Positions 34,448-45,787 of a stretch of DNA of 64,000 nucleotides are shown here, piece by piece (position 1 is the first letter of the stretch; each line of letters starts with the position of its first letter). The DNA lies in the NCBI GenBank assembly GCA_027579435.1, contig JANBPK010000865.1, positions 1 to 64,000 on the forward strand. The letters are read 5' to 3'. The notes beneath the pieces were generated by a model that saw only the letters and a list, made by a program, of their open reading frames with translations, was not told the origin of the DNA and did not search any database. The position numbers and the translations under genes are program-made. Origin of the DNA: Candolleomyces eurysporus. Taxonomy: Eukaryota > Basidiomycota > Agaricomycetes > Agaricales > Psathyrellaceae.

Positions 34448-35011
34448 GATCGACTANCGACTCTTGCTTTGCTTTTTGGGATCTGCTTTCACATTTTTAC
34501 TTCTTACGTTGTTTCAACGACGACTTGCACATGCTCTGCTTTTTTTTTATATCCTGCTTTAGAGAACGGTTGATTTATCTAGCACTCTCTTTTTTTTGGT
34601 TTATTTTAACTTTCATTCAGCCTCTCTCGAGGTTATGGCTTTACTATCCAACTATCGTACGATATTTCACACCCACCCGCCACGTTCTCCTTGTGGTCCC
34701 TTATCCTACTCTTCCTCGACGTCCCTTCCGCCGTGGTGTCGTTTATCGTATCGTATACTCCGTCGTACATTTAAAAGTCTGTAATATAGTCATTGTCTGC
34801 CCGTTCTCTGTTGTCGCCCACTTTTGTTTTGCTGTCAATTAGTCGTTCTTCGTCAATTCATCTCGAAATTTTCGAGAGCAACGATTCGATTTTCGTCTTC
34901 GCCGGTATGCTACATTGAATAGCTTGTGGTTTTGGGGTTATATCTATCGTTTAAATTGTTTCGTGTACAATACCCTCTTTGCTATTCGCTTGCTATCTAT
35001 CGTACATTCAA
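34448..35011. other. Convergent 3' regions
   Basis: T-rich 3' flank of the coiled-coil gene meeting the 3' end of the minus-strand secreted-protein gene. No exon recognised. Confidence 0.4.
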
Positions 35012-36282
35012 TCAATTCATTGACATCGACGGATCGAGTGCTAGCGGTACGTCGGAGAAGTGAGTACTAGGCTGAAATGTTGCTCTCAGAGCACGGGCCC
35101 AAAGTTCGTACACCTCCCTGCTTCTTGAGCTGGGTGCTTGCTCGATGTGGATGAACTCTCCGGTCACTTGTGAAGGCGCTGGTGAAGAAGAGCACACTTT
35201 CGATTCGGGAATTCCGTTGATGTAGCGCCCAACCACGTTGGTGGTAGCCGTAAGCCCGCATTTGCTGTCCGAGGGAAGAGAGATGGTCCACTTTGGTGGT
35301 AAGGCATATTGGAGGTTGCGTTTGAGACGTTTAATGGGGTAGTCGGTTGAGCTTGTATACCAAGAGTTATTTCCTGGTTGGAGAATGGGTAAATAAGTGA
35401 TTGAGTGATGGGTGATTAGGAGGCAGAAGAGGCGGATACCCACTCAGTCCGGATGACATGAAGACCTGGTCAGAGGGGCATGTTCTGCGGCCCTTTCCGT
35501 GCATTTGTATGAACGCACAGGAGGAAGATGGGCAGCCTGTCGATTGGGCGTGCTGCCACTCGTAGATAGCAAGTGCAGCGTCGAAAAATGGCTCGAGCTG
35601 GAATGATTGATCCGTCAGTGACCGTGCACTGCTGAGGGGCGGGCACACTTACATTATTATGAGCAGGATCTGTCACGTAGTATGGCTGAGAGCCCTTAGG
35701 GATGACGCATTGAGAGGGCTCCATGAGCGCCGTCCTCGTTCTACCAGCAATCAACAGGCTTTTGGCACCAACCAGTTCAAACAACGCGGCCGCTTGTTCG
35801 ACGGTACCGAGGTCGTAGTGGGGATGTGGAGCCGAAAGATGGAGTGTATATGTCACTGTAGCTTTGGATTCTGGGACAATCACACTTCCCCATCCTTTTG
35901 AGTCAACAGAGCGTTCTATGAGAACACAATATGTTTTCTGGGAGCCGCCAGCCGGGAAAGCATGAAACAAGTAGATTTCTTCGAGTGCAGGGGGCACAGT
36001 GAGAGCAGAACAGTTCCCATCGACAGATAGAAGGGACGTGACCGCTGACCTCCATGCGTGCCGCTGTTCCGGTGTCGGCTGGGCAGCTTGATACATCTCC
36101 AACGTTGAGTAGTATCTGTGAGGGACAGTGAAGTCGTCGAGACATGATACGAGTGAGGTGAGGTCCTGGGATCTTGATATGCAAGATGCAGGAGTCTCAT
36201 TCTCGTAGAACGGTACCCTGTTCGTCCAAGGAACTACCCAAAGGAAGCTTATAAGGCGGTTTGGGCTCCATCCCAGCATCAT
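35012..36282 (-). CDS. Secreted or anchored protein, possible metal hydrolase
   Basis: About 390 residues in three exons. The N-terminus MMLGWSPNRLISFLWVVP is hydrophobic and could be a signal or anchor. Conserved-looking blocks: CLDDFTVPHRYYSTLEMYQ, a His pair in HLSAPHPHYDLGTVEQAAAL, GAKSLLIAGRTRTA, the segment TDPAHNN, CAFIQMHGKG, SDQVFMSSGLS, GIPESKVC and FIHIEQAPSSRS. I know this as a recurrent agaricomycete hypothetical family without an assigned function. The clustered His, Asp and Glu residues (PHPHYD, PAHN, HGKG, HIEQ) look like metal ligands arranged as in amidohydrolase or N-formylglutamate-hydrolase folds; that is my inference. Several Cys (ASC, SCLDD, NCSAL, GCPSSSC) suggest disulfides. 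An upstream GTG-initiated extension exists, but the ATG at 36282 is preferred. Confidence 0.65.
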
Positions 36283-36813
36283 AATCGCAGCTATTAGCAC
36301 GACTTGGTCAGGTCTAGGTCAAGAAAGCGAGGATAATACGGAAAGCAAACACACATACCTCACACAAGTTCCTCCGAGGGTGTTCCCGCGAGGACAGTAT
36401 GCAAGAGAACTCTAGACTTCTAAAGCGAGAGTCATGCTGGTTGCAGATCAAGCTGCAAGCATGACGCGCCGCCGCTACGTCACAGGCGTTACAGAGTCGG
36501 GAATGAGCGGGCCACGCGCCGAAAACGTGAGTAGATATCATCGCAGACCGTTCCTTCTGGCGGTTTCGGAGAAAGACACTTTGGCGGTAACGATACGTAT
36601 TTATTGTCCGTACACGATACCCGAGCCACATTAATTAAACAGAAGTGATAGGTATTGGGTACATCAAATTCTGGATTGCGTTTCAACAGTTTCACCTGCT
36701 TCTGCAGATGGCCGTCATACAATAACAGGGTCCCTGAGATCTGTTGCAAGATGGTTGTACAGTGAGTTGCGGCAACGAGCGATGTAGGGCTTCCGCAGCG
36801 CGATGGAAGGTCC
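36283..36813. other. Spacer between two minus-strand genes
   Basis: No exon recognised. Holds the MAPKK 3' region and the promoter of the gene at 35.0-36.3 kb. Confidence 0.4.
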
Positions 36814-38400
36814 TCAAATGGTGTTTGCCCATGCACGTATATCGAAACTCGACGCGCGTTCCGCTTTAATCCAAGGGTTATCCTACAGATAAACGATCGG
36901 TGAGTCAAAAATTGCGTACTCATTTCAAAGGTATACATACCAATAAGGATTTGGGTGCCTGTCGGTCCTCAGGCCTCTTGAGTAGGCAAGCATCTACAAG
37001 GTCTTCTGCTTCTTTAGGGAATTTGCCCTCTGGAAGTCGTGGTGACGGTTCTTGCACGATCTGATGCATGAGCTCGATGATGCTCATCGTGGTCAGACCA
37101 CCGTCTGGTTGGAATTCGAGTTTACTCCTCCTCTTGCTTGCACGTTTTGCTGTCTTGTTAGATACGACGAACGAATCACGATGGGTGGGTGTCTTCTGCT
37201 GATTCCCAGCGTAGTCTTCGAGGTCAGAGAGATCATCATCGTCCGGAGGGTCGGTGAAGGGGAAGGCACCGAGTGCAAGCTCAATCAGTGAGATGCCCAA
37301 CGACCACACGTCAGACTTCACTGAATAATCAGCGCCTTGGATGCGCTCAGGCTAATTTGATTCGTATCATAATCAGAACAACGCGCCTCAGTTGAGATAT
37401 TCTCGAGTTCTACTCACACTCATGTACACCGACGTTCCTACGAAGGTGTGCGCAATGGAGTTGATGAGCTCTCCGGAGACACCGAAGTCGCATAATTTGA
37501 TCTGTCCTTCCGAGTTGAATAGAATGTTGGACGGTTTGATATCTTGAAACAATGAGTTATAGAGCCTCGCGTGGTAGATGCTAACCACGTACCTCGATGA
37601 ATGATCCGATGCACATCGTACAGGTATGTCAGCCCTTCTAAAACTGACATCGCCACTCTTCCAACGACCTCAACCGGGAGCGCTCCAACACTTTTGTAGA
37701 TGCCGTCGAAGGACCCCTTGTCCATAAACTCTATGCAAGTGCAGACGTTCGGGTCTTCAATGAAGGAACCGTAGCAAGAGATGATGTACTCTGAGTTACA
37801 CTCGTGCATGATGTCTAGCTCGCGAAGAATTTGTTTGCGAACTGACGACTTGGCGTCGATCAGCACGCTCTTGAGAAGAGGTCAAACGTCAATCAGCTTG
37901 AAGACACGGAAGACGTCCATAAACCGCACCTTCTTAGCCATAATAGTCCCCGTCGGTACGTGCTTCACCTTCTCAACGCTTCCGCCGTTTCCCTGCCCGA
38001 GATCAGCGAGCTTCTCGAGGTCACTGCCTTTGAGGTCGAGGTTGATCTGCAGCTTCAGCTTCGCGAGCTTCTCGGACAACGTGGCTTGCATTGCGCTGTG
38101 TCGACCTGTCGCTGGACTATCTTCCGGGAAGTCGCCAAGGTGAGGCAGAAAAGGCATGGGCGCAGGACCTCCTTCTTCTGCAAGTGGGGGCGGTCTACGT
38201 TTTCCAGCAGCCGCTCCGGGTATAGGCAACGGTCTGGGTAATGGTCTGGGTGCTCGTGCAGGGGGAGCTCCTGCAGCAGCCTCAGTGGCTGCTGCCGGTG
38301 GAGGAGGGGAAGGCGGCGGCTCGTTAGGAAGCTGAAGGCCCTTGAAATTACGCTTCGTCCTCAAAGGTCCGGAGGATTGCTGGTACAAGGGTACGGACAT
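36814..38400 (-). CDS. STE7: MAP kinase kinase, Ste7/Fuz7 type
   Basis: Dual-specificity kinase that activates the Fus3/Kss1-type MAPK in pheromone response, filamentation and pathogenicity cascades. Starts [19 protein letters not shown]; the basic segment KRNFKGLQL is a likely MAPK docking site. A Pro/Ala-rich linker follows, then the kinase domain: glycine loop [12 protein letters not shown], catalytic Lys in [16 protein letters not shown] with an intron splitting the HRD Asp codon, [20 protein letters not shown] (activation loop with phosphorylatable Ser and Thr), [19 protein letters not shown] and an acidic insert before the last helices. The last exon reads [20 protein letters not shown], stop at 36814. 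About 450 residues and apparently intact. The GTSVYMSPERI signature fits Ste7 better than Pbs2 or Mkk1. Confidence 0.87.
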
Positions 38401-38993
38401 GACTGGAAAGAGAATCAACGGACTCAAACACCTGGTATGCGAGGTAGAGCGCCTTATAAACCTGGATGACTGGATGGGCGAAATCAATCAAGAAGTGGTG
38501 TAGTGATATCAAACTATGTAGTCGAAAGGGGAACTACTCCCGCAAACGGGCGCGAAGGTAACCGTTCCCACGAATTAACGGCGTACGCATCTCGAATTTT
38601 CGAGCGTCTAGCTCGGAAAGAAATCTTCGCCACTTCTCAACGAGACAGCAATAAAATTAGCACAGATGCTTGTCTGGTAGTTGAGGAACGTGTGATTCAC
38701 CTCAATGAGTTAAATTCTACATCACTGGCAAAGTCACCATTATCAATTCCTATTATGGTACACATTCATCCGCGCTGGTACGTCCGGACACATTTACACG
38801 AAAGGACGAGGTGAAACGGAGGTCCACCAGCGCCATCATTGACGGTGCAGAGATTTCCGAACTAGCTCTTGCCATGCAGATCCTGTCGTGAGCTGGGACG
38901 GGTCTAACGGCAACAGCCTTAGATCTCAGCAAGGACAAACAACGGATTGTAGGTGGTGTTCGCCAGTGCGCTTGTTCGTTCCGACCTTCGCCA
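38401..38993. promoter_or_regulatory. Divergent promoter region, MAPKK and PAAF1-like gene
   Basis: A 593-base gap between two divergent ATGs (38400 minus, 38994 plus), so it must contain both promoters. The minus strand has TATAAG near 38453, about 50 bases upstream of the MAPKK start. Confidence 0.5.
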
Positions 38994-40515
38994 ATGTCTG
39001 CGCCGAATTCGGTGATTATTCCGGTGGTCACTATCCAGCCAACAGCGCGTGAAATTATTGAAGAAGTCAATGATGGCGTTGTACCAACAGACAAGTTCTG
39101 GGTTTCCTGCTACAAGACCTCGGAACCATCTATACACACCAAGATCCATGTGGAGCTCGACGAACGGGATCGTAATCTTGTTCGATTGAATCCTGAAGAC
39201 ACGAGTTTGGACTTCGAGCTTTTGGAAGGGGGTAGAAGTGTATGTCATAATACCGATATTGTGAAGCCAATGGTCTACAGTCTACTGAATGTCTATGATC
39301 ATGGATGCAGGGTTATCGCGTCTCGGCGTCAGCACTGGGCATTTCAAATGTCCGAGTGTTAACCTCTTCACAAGAGTATACAGATGAAGAGAAAGCAAAC
39401 CCCACGAATGTGCGTTCTACCATTGGATCCCCTGCAAGTGGCTGATATTGTCTGTCCATTAGCCCAAACGAATAGAGGCTTTTGACATCTCCCCAGATGG
39501 GTCTCGGTTCGCTACCGGGTTCCTTGATGGATCAGTCCTCATATATCCGACATCTTCTATTTCATCTACATCGACATACTCTCCCCGGAAAATCACTGCA
39601 ACTGCAAATTCGAACAAGGTGTACTCTCGCCCGCATCTGAGTGGTGTCACCACCGTACGATTCTTCCCGTCTTCGCGCGTGCTTTTGACCTCTGGTTTGG
39701 ACTTCTCATTATCCATCCTTCCTGCGGATCTCCCTGAAAAAAACTCAACAACCAACAAACCTTCGTCAATCACTGTCCAGCCTGCACGGACTCTTCGGGG
39801 GCACATACGCTCCGTGACCGCCACAGCCATCGTTGGAGTGGGCCGCAATATAGTTTCCGCATCCCTTGACTCCACCATAAGATTGTGGGATGTAGCTTCT
39901 GGTTCCACCATCTCAACAATCTCGTCGTCATCAGCGGTTCTATCGATTTCGATGGGCGAGAGGTTAGACAATACCGGAGGCCAGGCTCCTGCGGACGAAC
40001 GAGAGGTTCCTGAAGTCCAATCGAACATTTTATTCGCAGGACTTCGAGATGGGAGCTTCGAAGCATTTGATTTGGGTTCCAAGAAGCCCTTTTTCCATTC
40101 GAAAACGCCTTCTCAATCTCAGCAACTCACGTCCATCGCATACTCTCACCAAACCAATCTTCTCGCGACGGGATCCAGTAAGGGCCTTGTCGCGATCTAC
40201 GACGTCAGGTCGTCCTTGGACACGCCACTATCGTCGTTCGTGCGTCAGGAAGGCGGGGAGGTTTTAGATTTGGCTGCGTTCACAAGTAGTGTGGGTGACT
40301 CCATTTCTCTGGGGTTGGCGGTTGCCACCAGCGATGGGCTCCCTTATGTCGCTACCATAGGGCCAGACGGATCCATTCGAGCTGACGAGCTGGTCGGCGT
40401 CGATTGTGATCCAGTGAGACAGGTCAGGGTACGTCAGCTCGGTGACGGTGAAGGAGTCGGTCAGGATGTGTGGACTGCGAGTGATGACAGTGTGGTTCGA
40501 CGGTATGTTTACTAG
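38994..40515 (+). CDS. PAAF1: WD40 protein, PAAF1/Rpn14-like proteasome factor
   Basis: Predicted chaperone of proteasome 19S base assembly that binds Rpt ATPases. Exon 1 (38994-39239) begins MSAPNSVIIPVVTIQPT and contains TDKFWVSCYKTSEPSIHTKI; donor GTATGT. Exon 2 (39311-39409) reads GYRVSASALGISNVRVLTSS. Exon 3 (39463-40515) carries WD repeats: RIEAFDISPDGSRFATGFLD, HLSGVTTVRFFPSSRVLLTS, LRGHIRSVTATAIVG with RNIVSASLDSTIRLWD, then TSIAYSHQTNLLATGSSKGL and a last repeat ending VWTASDDSVVRRYVY. These three exons sum to 466 codons with all phases matching. PAAF1-type proteins share this organisation, an N-terminal extension before the propeller and an RGH-centred repeat. The assignment rests on pattern, not on a search. 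Confidence 0.72.
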
Positions 40516-40708
40516 GAACGAACGCAAATGACTCGGAAGTGTCGTAAATAACCCTTAAGGAAGAGGGCCGTATTATTGGAACTGATAATTATCACTGTTA
40601 TGATGATCGATAAGTCAGCCGTCATGCTGAATAACCATGAGATAACTCAATTGCATCCTACCTTTCTTTCCCTTTTCACAGCGCTAATCGTTCAAGGCCC
40701 ATAAAGAC

Positions 40709-40715
40709 TATAAAA
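40709..40715 (+). promoter_or_regulatory. TATA box of first F-box-like paralogue
   Basis: TATAAAA just 27 bases upstream of the ATG at 40736. This implies a very short leader, or that translation begins at a later Met. Confidence 0.4.
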
Positions 40716-40735
40716 TTGTTGTCTAACTTCAAGGC

Positions 40736-41868
40736 ATGAGTCGCGGCGTCTTCGAACAATTCCATTTCGCAGACTTGCCAGAAGATATTGGCAGGCATAT
40801 ATTCCAATCAGTCGCAGAGTCAGATAGGGAAACTGGGCTCTCCTGCGCCCTTGTCTCTCAAAAAGTCAACACCTGGTATGTCGATATCCACTTCCATAGG
40901 CTGCCGATGTAACATTCACCCGTCTCTTCAGGGTCGAACCAGTTCTCTTTCGCAAGGTCGTTATAATGAACGACAACCAGCTGTCGAACTTTTGCGATCG
41001 TGTGATTGGAGACTCAAGGTCGAGGAAGTCACAGGATTTTCTTGCCTTGCATGTTAAATCACTCGTCCTTATACTGAGTGGCTGGGGGAAGACTTCGGAC
41101 ACGGCCTACAAGAATTCACTAGTCGTCCTCAAAGCCTGCTCGAACGTCGATAGACTGGCACTTCCAGGCTATAGCTTTAGAAGTGGGGACTCAGAAAGAG
41201 GCTCTACCACGCAGAACGTTCGAGAGTTTGTGGCAGGACCTAACCTTTCACCCCGCCGACTGTTTATTGGTGGAGCCCTATTCCCTCGAGATCAGCAAGA
41301 CTTTTCCCATTCCATCTTTCAAAACGTTACACACCTAGAGTTCCCATTTCCACGTCTATGGGACAGATGGGACTGGGATACATTACGATTCCTCATCAAC
41401 CTAACGCATCTTTCGGCATTTGTGTATCGTGGTTCAGCCGGACTGCACTGGATTTCAAAAACCTTATCTGTGTGTCCCCAGCACCTTCGAGTCTTCATCG
41501 TCTGGGTGGAGTTATTTCATGACCCACCCAGCGATGAAATGGTGGTCATTCGCGACGGCGGTGTTGATCCCCGAGTAGTGCTCGGTTCCATCGAAGAACC
41601 GAATGGCGATCTGCATCCTTATACAGTACCTTTCTGCTACGAGGATTTTACCCGCCGCAAATACTCGTCGCGGAATGACTGTCCGGACTTCTGGGCTTTG
41701 GCAGAAGGGGTAGTCGACAAACGCCGTCAAAAGAGTCTGCAGGTGAGATTTCTGTCAACCTTTTCCTCTGATACTCAAGCTGACATTGCTAACAAGGCCT
41801 CGACATGAAAGGTAGCGAGTGAGCGGCACGGCAATGTTCTCCGACTTATTGAAAAAATTCCAGTGTAA
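40736..41868 (+). CDS. F-box-like protein, tandem copy 1
   Basis: Begins MSRGVFEQFHFADLPEDIGR and the short F-box-like block HIFQSVAESDRETGLSCALV ends in SQKVNTW. An intron of about 50 bases follows (GTATGT...TTCAG), then a long exon starting VEPVLFRKVVIMN with CSNVDRLALPGYS, NVTHLEFPFPRLWDRWDW, LINLTHLSAFVY and DCPDFWALAEGVVDKRRQ. A last small exon reads VASERHGNVLRLIEKIPV, stop at 41866-41868. This is a familiar agaricomycete lineage-expanded family with an N-terminal F-box-like helix pair and irregular leucine-rich repeats. Substrate unknown. Confidence 0.75.
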
Positions 41869-42084
41869 AAGGCTACAATAGATTCCACTATCACTGGCTC
41901 TATACGACCAGATACTCCATGGTCTTTTAGTAAATAAATATGCCTGTTCTCACCCATCAGAAGCGCCCGATCGGCGCCTACTGAGATCACATTGATAATC
42001 GATAATCTAACAAACTTGATCAGCTATTTTGGCCCTCCTTCCTAAAATGCACCCATAGAAAACCTTCACCATCGATTTGAAGTC

Positions 42085-43134
42085 ATGAATCACAGCTCGT
42101 TGCGACAGTCCCGTTTTGCAGACTTTCCAGAAGACGTGGGCAGGCTGATATTCCAGTCCACAGCAGAGTCAGACAGGAAGACTGGTCTCTCATGCGCCCT
42201 TGTGTCTCAGAAGGTTAATACTTGGTACGTGGATGATATCTATTGCTACACGTCACTGTGGAACTCATGCGCTGCTCTAAGGGTGGAACCAATCCTATTT
42301 CGCGAGATCGTAATAATGAACCGCAAGCAGCTGTCAAACCTTTACAATCATATTATCAAAGACCCGAGCTCGAGGAAGTCGCAAAATTTCTTCGCTCTGT
42401 ATGTTAAATCACTCGTCCTCATATTTGGCGGGCTCAACCTGATAGAGAGCTGGGACACGACCTTCAAGAATGCACTGGCCGTCCTCAAAGCATGCTCCAA
42501 CATCGAGAGACTGGCACTTCCGGGATATTTTGTAGGTTCGAGCCAAAGCGGCCCTGCGCAGGAACTTGGGAGATTTATCGCCGGCCGCGGCCTCTCACCC
42601 CGTAGCCTGTTTATCGGCAGCACCGTATTTTGTCCAGAGCAGCGAGATTTCGCCAAACCCATCTTCCAGAACGTGACACATCTCGAGTTCTCATTTAGGC
42701 GTGCTTGGGAGGAATGGGACTGGGGAACGCTCCAAAATCTCACACATCTTACACACCTCTCGACATTTTTCTATCACTGCTTAGAAGGATCCCTACAGTG
42801 GGTCCCAAAGGCCGCAGCTCTTTGTCCCAATCGACTCCGCATCTTCATTATCTGGGTGCAATCATCTCAAATCGTGCTCCAGGATGAAATAGAGTCCATT
42901 CGTGACGGCGGCGTGGATTCACGAGTCGTATTTGGTTCCGTCGAAGAGGCGCCCCCGATCGCCAACAGTCTGCATCCCTACACAATCACTCTCCACTACG
43001 CGGATTTCCTCCACCGTAAATACCCGTCGCAGAATGACTGTCCGGATTTCTGGGCCAGGGCGGAAGAGATAGTCCACAAACGCCGTCAAAGGAATCTACA
43101 GGTGAGGCGTCTTACAACCTCTTGCTTCGTATAA
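42085..43134 (+). CDS. F-box-like protein, tandem copy 2
   Basis: Close paralogue of copy 1 with the same blocks: FADFPEDVGRLIFQSTAES, LSCALVSQKVNTW, VEPILFREIVIMN, CSNIERLALPGYF, NVTHLEFSF and DCPDFWARAEEIVHKRRQ. The first intron (GTACGT...CTAAG) happens to be free of stops, so the raw frame reads through it; by comparison with copy 1 it should be spliced. In the 3' part the donor GTGAGG after NLQ is retained, but the next exon is not obvious, so the end may extend past 43134 or the protein may simply be shorter. Confidence 0.72.
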   Translation: MNHSSLRQSRFADFPEDVGRLIFQSTAESDRKTGLSCALVSQKVNTWYVDDIYCYTSLWNSCAALRVEPILFREIVIMNRKQLSNLYNHIIKDPSSRKSQNFFALYVKSLVLIFGGLNLIESWDTTFKNALAVLKACSNIERLALPGYFVGSSQSGPAQELGRFIAGRGLSPRSLFIGSTVFCPEQRDFAKPIFQNVTHLEFSFRRAWEEWDWGTLQNLTHLTHLSTFFYHCLEGSLQWVPKAAALCPNRLRIFIIWVQSSQIVLQDEIESIRDGGVDSRVVFGSVEEAPPIANSLHPYTITLHYADFLHRKYPSQNDCPDFWARAEEIVHKRRQRNLQVRRLTTSCFV

Positions 43135-43554
43135 ATATGCATGGTCAAACTGACGATACCAACCAGACCTCATAACAGATGTAGAGAGAGATAGAGCGCG
43201 CAGTAAATCTCACCGTAATCTACAATATGAATGTACCTTTCCTATCGTTCATGTTCCAATGGGTCCGAATCAAGAAAGATGCTCTCAAAATCCCTGATTC
43301 AGAAACGAACGCCCGCTCAGCGTCTAGTGCTTACATCAAAGATCGACTCATCATCAGTCGATAAGGTCAGCTACGGAGACTACGTCTAGTGAGATCACCG
43401 CGATAAGCTTTCAACTCTCAGGATTAACTGGGGCGTTAACACTTTTTCTCAGGAACTACAGGGAATAGCCACTCGAGGTCTACGCCATTGACACTCCTCC
43501 GACTTGAGCCATGGATTCCAACATCGACATATTTCGGAAACCTGAATTCCAGTG
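43135..43554. other. Spacer in F-box-like array
   Basis: Spacer between copy 2 and the fragmentary third copy. No exon recognised. Confidence 0.35.
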
Positions 43555-43660
43555 GTCACTTGCCAGATGACATTGGCAGGCTCGTATTCGAATTGGCAGC
43601 AGAGTCAGATTGGGGGAGCGGACTCTCGTGCGCCCTTATTTGGCAAAGGGTTAACGCCTG
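43555..43660 (+). pseudogene. F-box-like protein, tandem copy 3 (exon 1 only)
   Basis: Reads LPDDIGRLVFELAAESD then SGLSCALIWQRVNAW, and ends at a preserved donor GTATGT, exactly as in copies 1 and 2. No second exon homologous to theirs follows. The Met context is also lost: the nearest ATG (43510) is out of frame. Confidence 0.7.
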
Positions 43661-45787
43661 GTATGTCCATATCTCCTATTACACACTACCATAACATTCA
43701 CTCCGAGTTCCTCTTCTAAGGTGGGATATCCAATTCAGGTTGCCGGCATTGTAATTAACTGTATCCTTCCTGGGGTAATGAAAAATGCTTTCGGCTCGTG
43801 TCTCTCTTGAACCGTTTCAAATATGGTTGCACAGGGCGCTATAGATGAGTAAAAAAAATTGAGGATTCCAGGTAACCGTCGCAACGCCAGTGTACTTGTG
43901 TGCTGAAGGAAGCACAGAGGGCTTCTCAGCCGATGATTGGCTTTGCTTGTCAATGCCCCCATCAAAGGGCAAACCGCCGACGCAGCATTCTCCCCAACGG
44001 GTTCCAATTCATTCTTTCGAGTCGCCCCTATCGTCCACTTCCGTGCCCCCGGTGCTTAGACAACGACAGCCTTCCATTAAAGTCCATTATGCATTCCACG
44101 AGGTTTACCGCGATGACGCCGCGGCATCGTCTCGGGTGCAATATGATATTGTTCCCGAGGGAGCTCTCTATTTCCCAACTCAGCGATGGCAACCAACAAC
44201 AGCAATTGCGTTATGAGAGAAAGGTATGAGCACCAGAGAGAGCCAGAGCACTATGGTTTTCCAAGTGAGCTACCTGAATTCATACTTGAGTATGTCGATA
44301 ATGGGGCCCACATTGACAAAATGCTATTCCAGATTTCCACCATTTCCGGACAACAAGCCACGGCTACAAGCGGCTACACAAGCCCTTCCGAGTCCGAGGT
44401 ACAAATGCCCGTTTACACACATCCCGATAGATTGTTGGCGACTGTCGGTAAGCGACCGGTTATGCACAACGACGACGACGACAACAAGGTCTTTGGAACA
44501 TTTTGTTCGAGTTGCCCGTCGCCGCCGCAAACAGTGGCCATGAAGTCAGCCATACTTATCAATCAATTTGGGCCGGTTGAAATCTCGGAGGATCGACATC
44601 AACATTTGTTGCTTTCTTCTTCTTCTCTACATACTTGCCAATCTTTCTTTCTTCCGCGCTTTGACCGACCCCAGACCCTTCTGCGAGGGGTTTTCATCTT
44701 GTGGGGTTGGTATCCATTCATTTTGGGGTCTGATTCTAAGGGGTGTTTGCCTGTTGCACTGATAGTTTGCTAGGTTGATCCTACAAGCTCTATCTCTTTT
44801 TCCCTTCCCTTCCCCTTCTCTTCGATCGGCCACCTCACTTCACCCATCCGGTTGGGAAGAAACCTTGCTTGCAACGTTCAGGCTCAACTGATTTATTCAA
44901 TCTTTTGAGACCTAGGCTCGACTGCTCGACTCCGGAGATTCGCGCCCGTTCAAGCTCCCCTCGTCCGCTCCCTCGCTTCCTTCAGGGACGCACTTGCATA
45001 CGAACACACGGACGTTTGTTCTCGTCATCGCAACCGCCACCAAAAGTTCCACACCCTGGGCATCGCGGAGGCTTTTTGATTAAGGTCTCCACCTTTGTCA
45101 GGCAGCTTCTTTGAAAAAAGAGAATAGGCCGACGGCACGCTACCTCGTGTTCGGGATCGTCGCTCGCTCGCTCGCTACCTCCCGGTTTCTCTCAGCCACT
45201 CCTCTCATCCCCTGTCTGGTCCTTTCCATTCCATTCCATTCACTCAGTCACTCATTTCCCGACCTCCTGCTGTGCCCTTGACTTTTGTTAGTCGAGGATT
45301 TGGATTTAACTTTGCCTGGTGCGGTACACGGACGTCCACATACACCGCGTGCAAATAATATCAGGCTCCAGCACACACCACTCCACCACCACACTAACAC
45401 TCGTTCACCGACTGGCCGGTGATTAACCCCCGCTGCGGACCTGCGCACAACACTGCAACAACGCTCTTTATCCCATTCCCTTCCCCCTGCCCTTGCTTCA
45501 TACGACACCTCCTACCTACCACACACCGTTCCTCCCCCCTCACTCTCACTCGCTTGTATTCGCACATTCCCTCGGACATTCAATCACTCAGATACCAACG
45601 GATTTTATCACATACCCATTTCGGTTTTTTCCCCTAGGACTGCCTACCTCGACGGAAGGACACACACGTCAACACAACACGTATCCAGACGTACATACGT
45701 GCCGATAAGACCGACCAAACGCCAAACATACGGATAACACCGATACCTCAGCAATACAGAACGACAGCAACTTGAGGCTGGTTAGCG
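43661..45787. other. Unassigned region, pyrimidine-rich right half
   Basis: Overlapping open frames at 43890-44230 and 44186-44773 (+) are long enough to be coding but share no motif and compete with one another, so I do not choose a model. From about 44790 to 45780 the plus strand is strongly C/T-rich with simple repeats (cgctcgct, ccattccatt), typical of a fungal promoter and long 5' leader for the membrane-protein gene at 45788. Confidence 0.35.

Noticed and set aside
43890..44773. Competing plus-strand frames after the F-box-like array
   Set aside because: Several overlapping frames, none with a domain or a consistent exon model.
44790..45787. C/T-rich open frames upstream of the MARVEL-like gene
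   Set aside because: Composition is that of a fungal promoter and leader, and frames arise from the bias.
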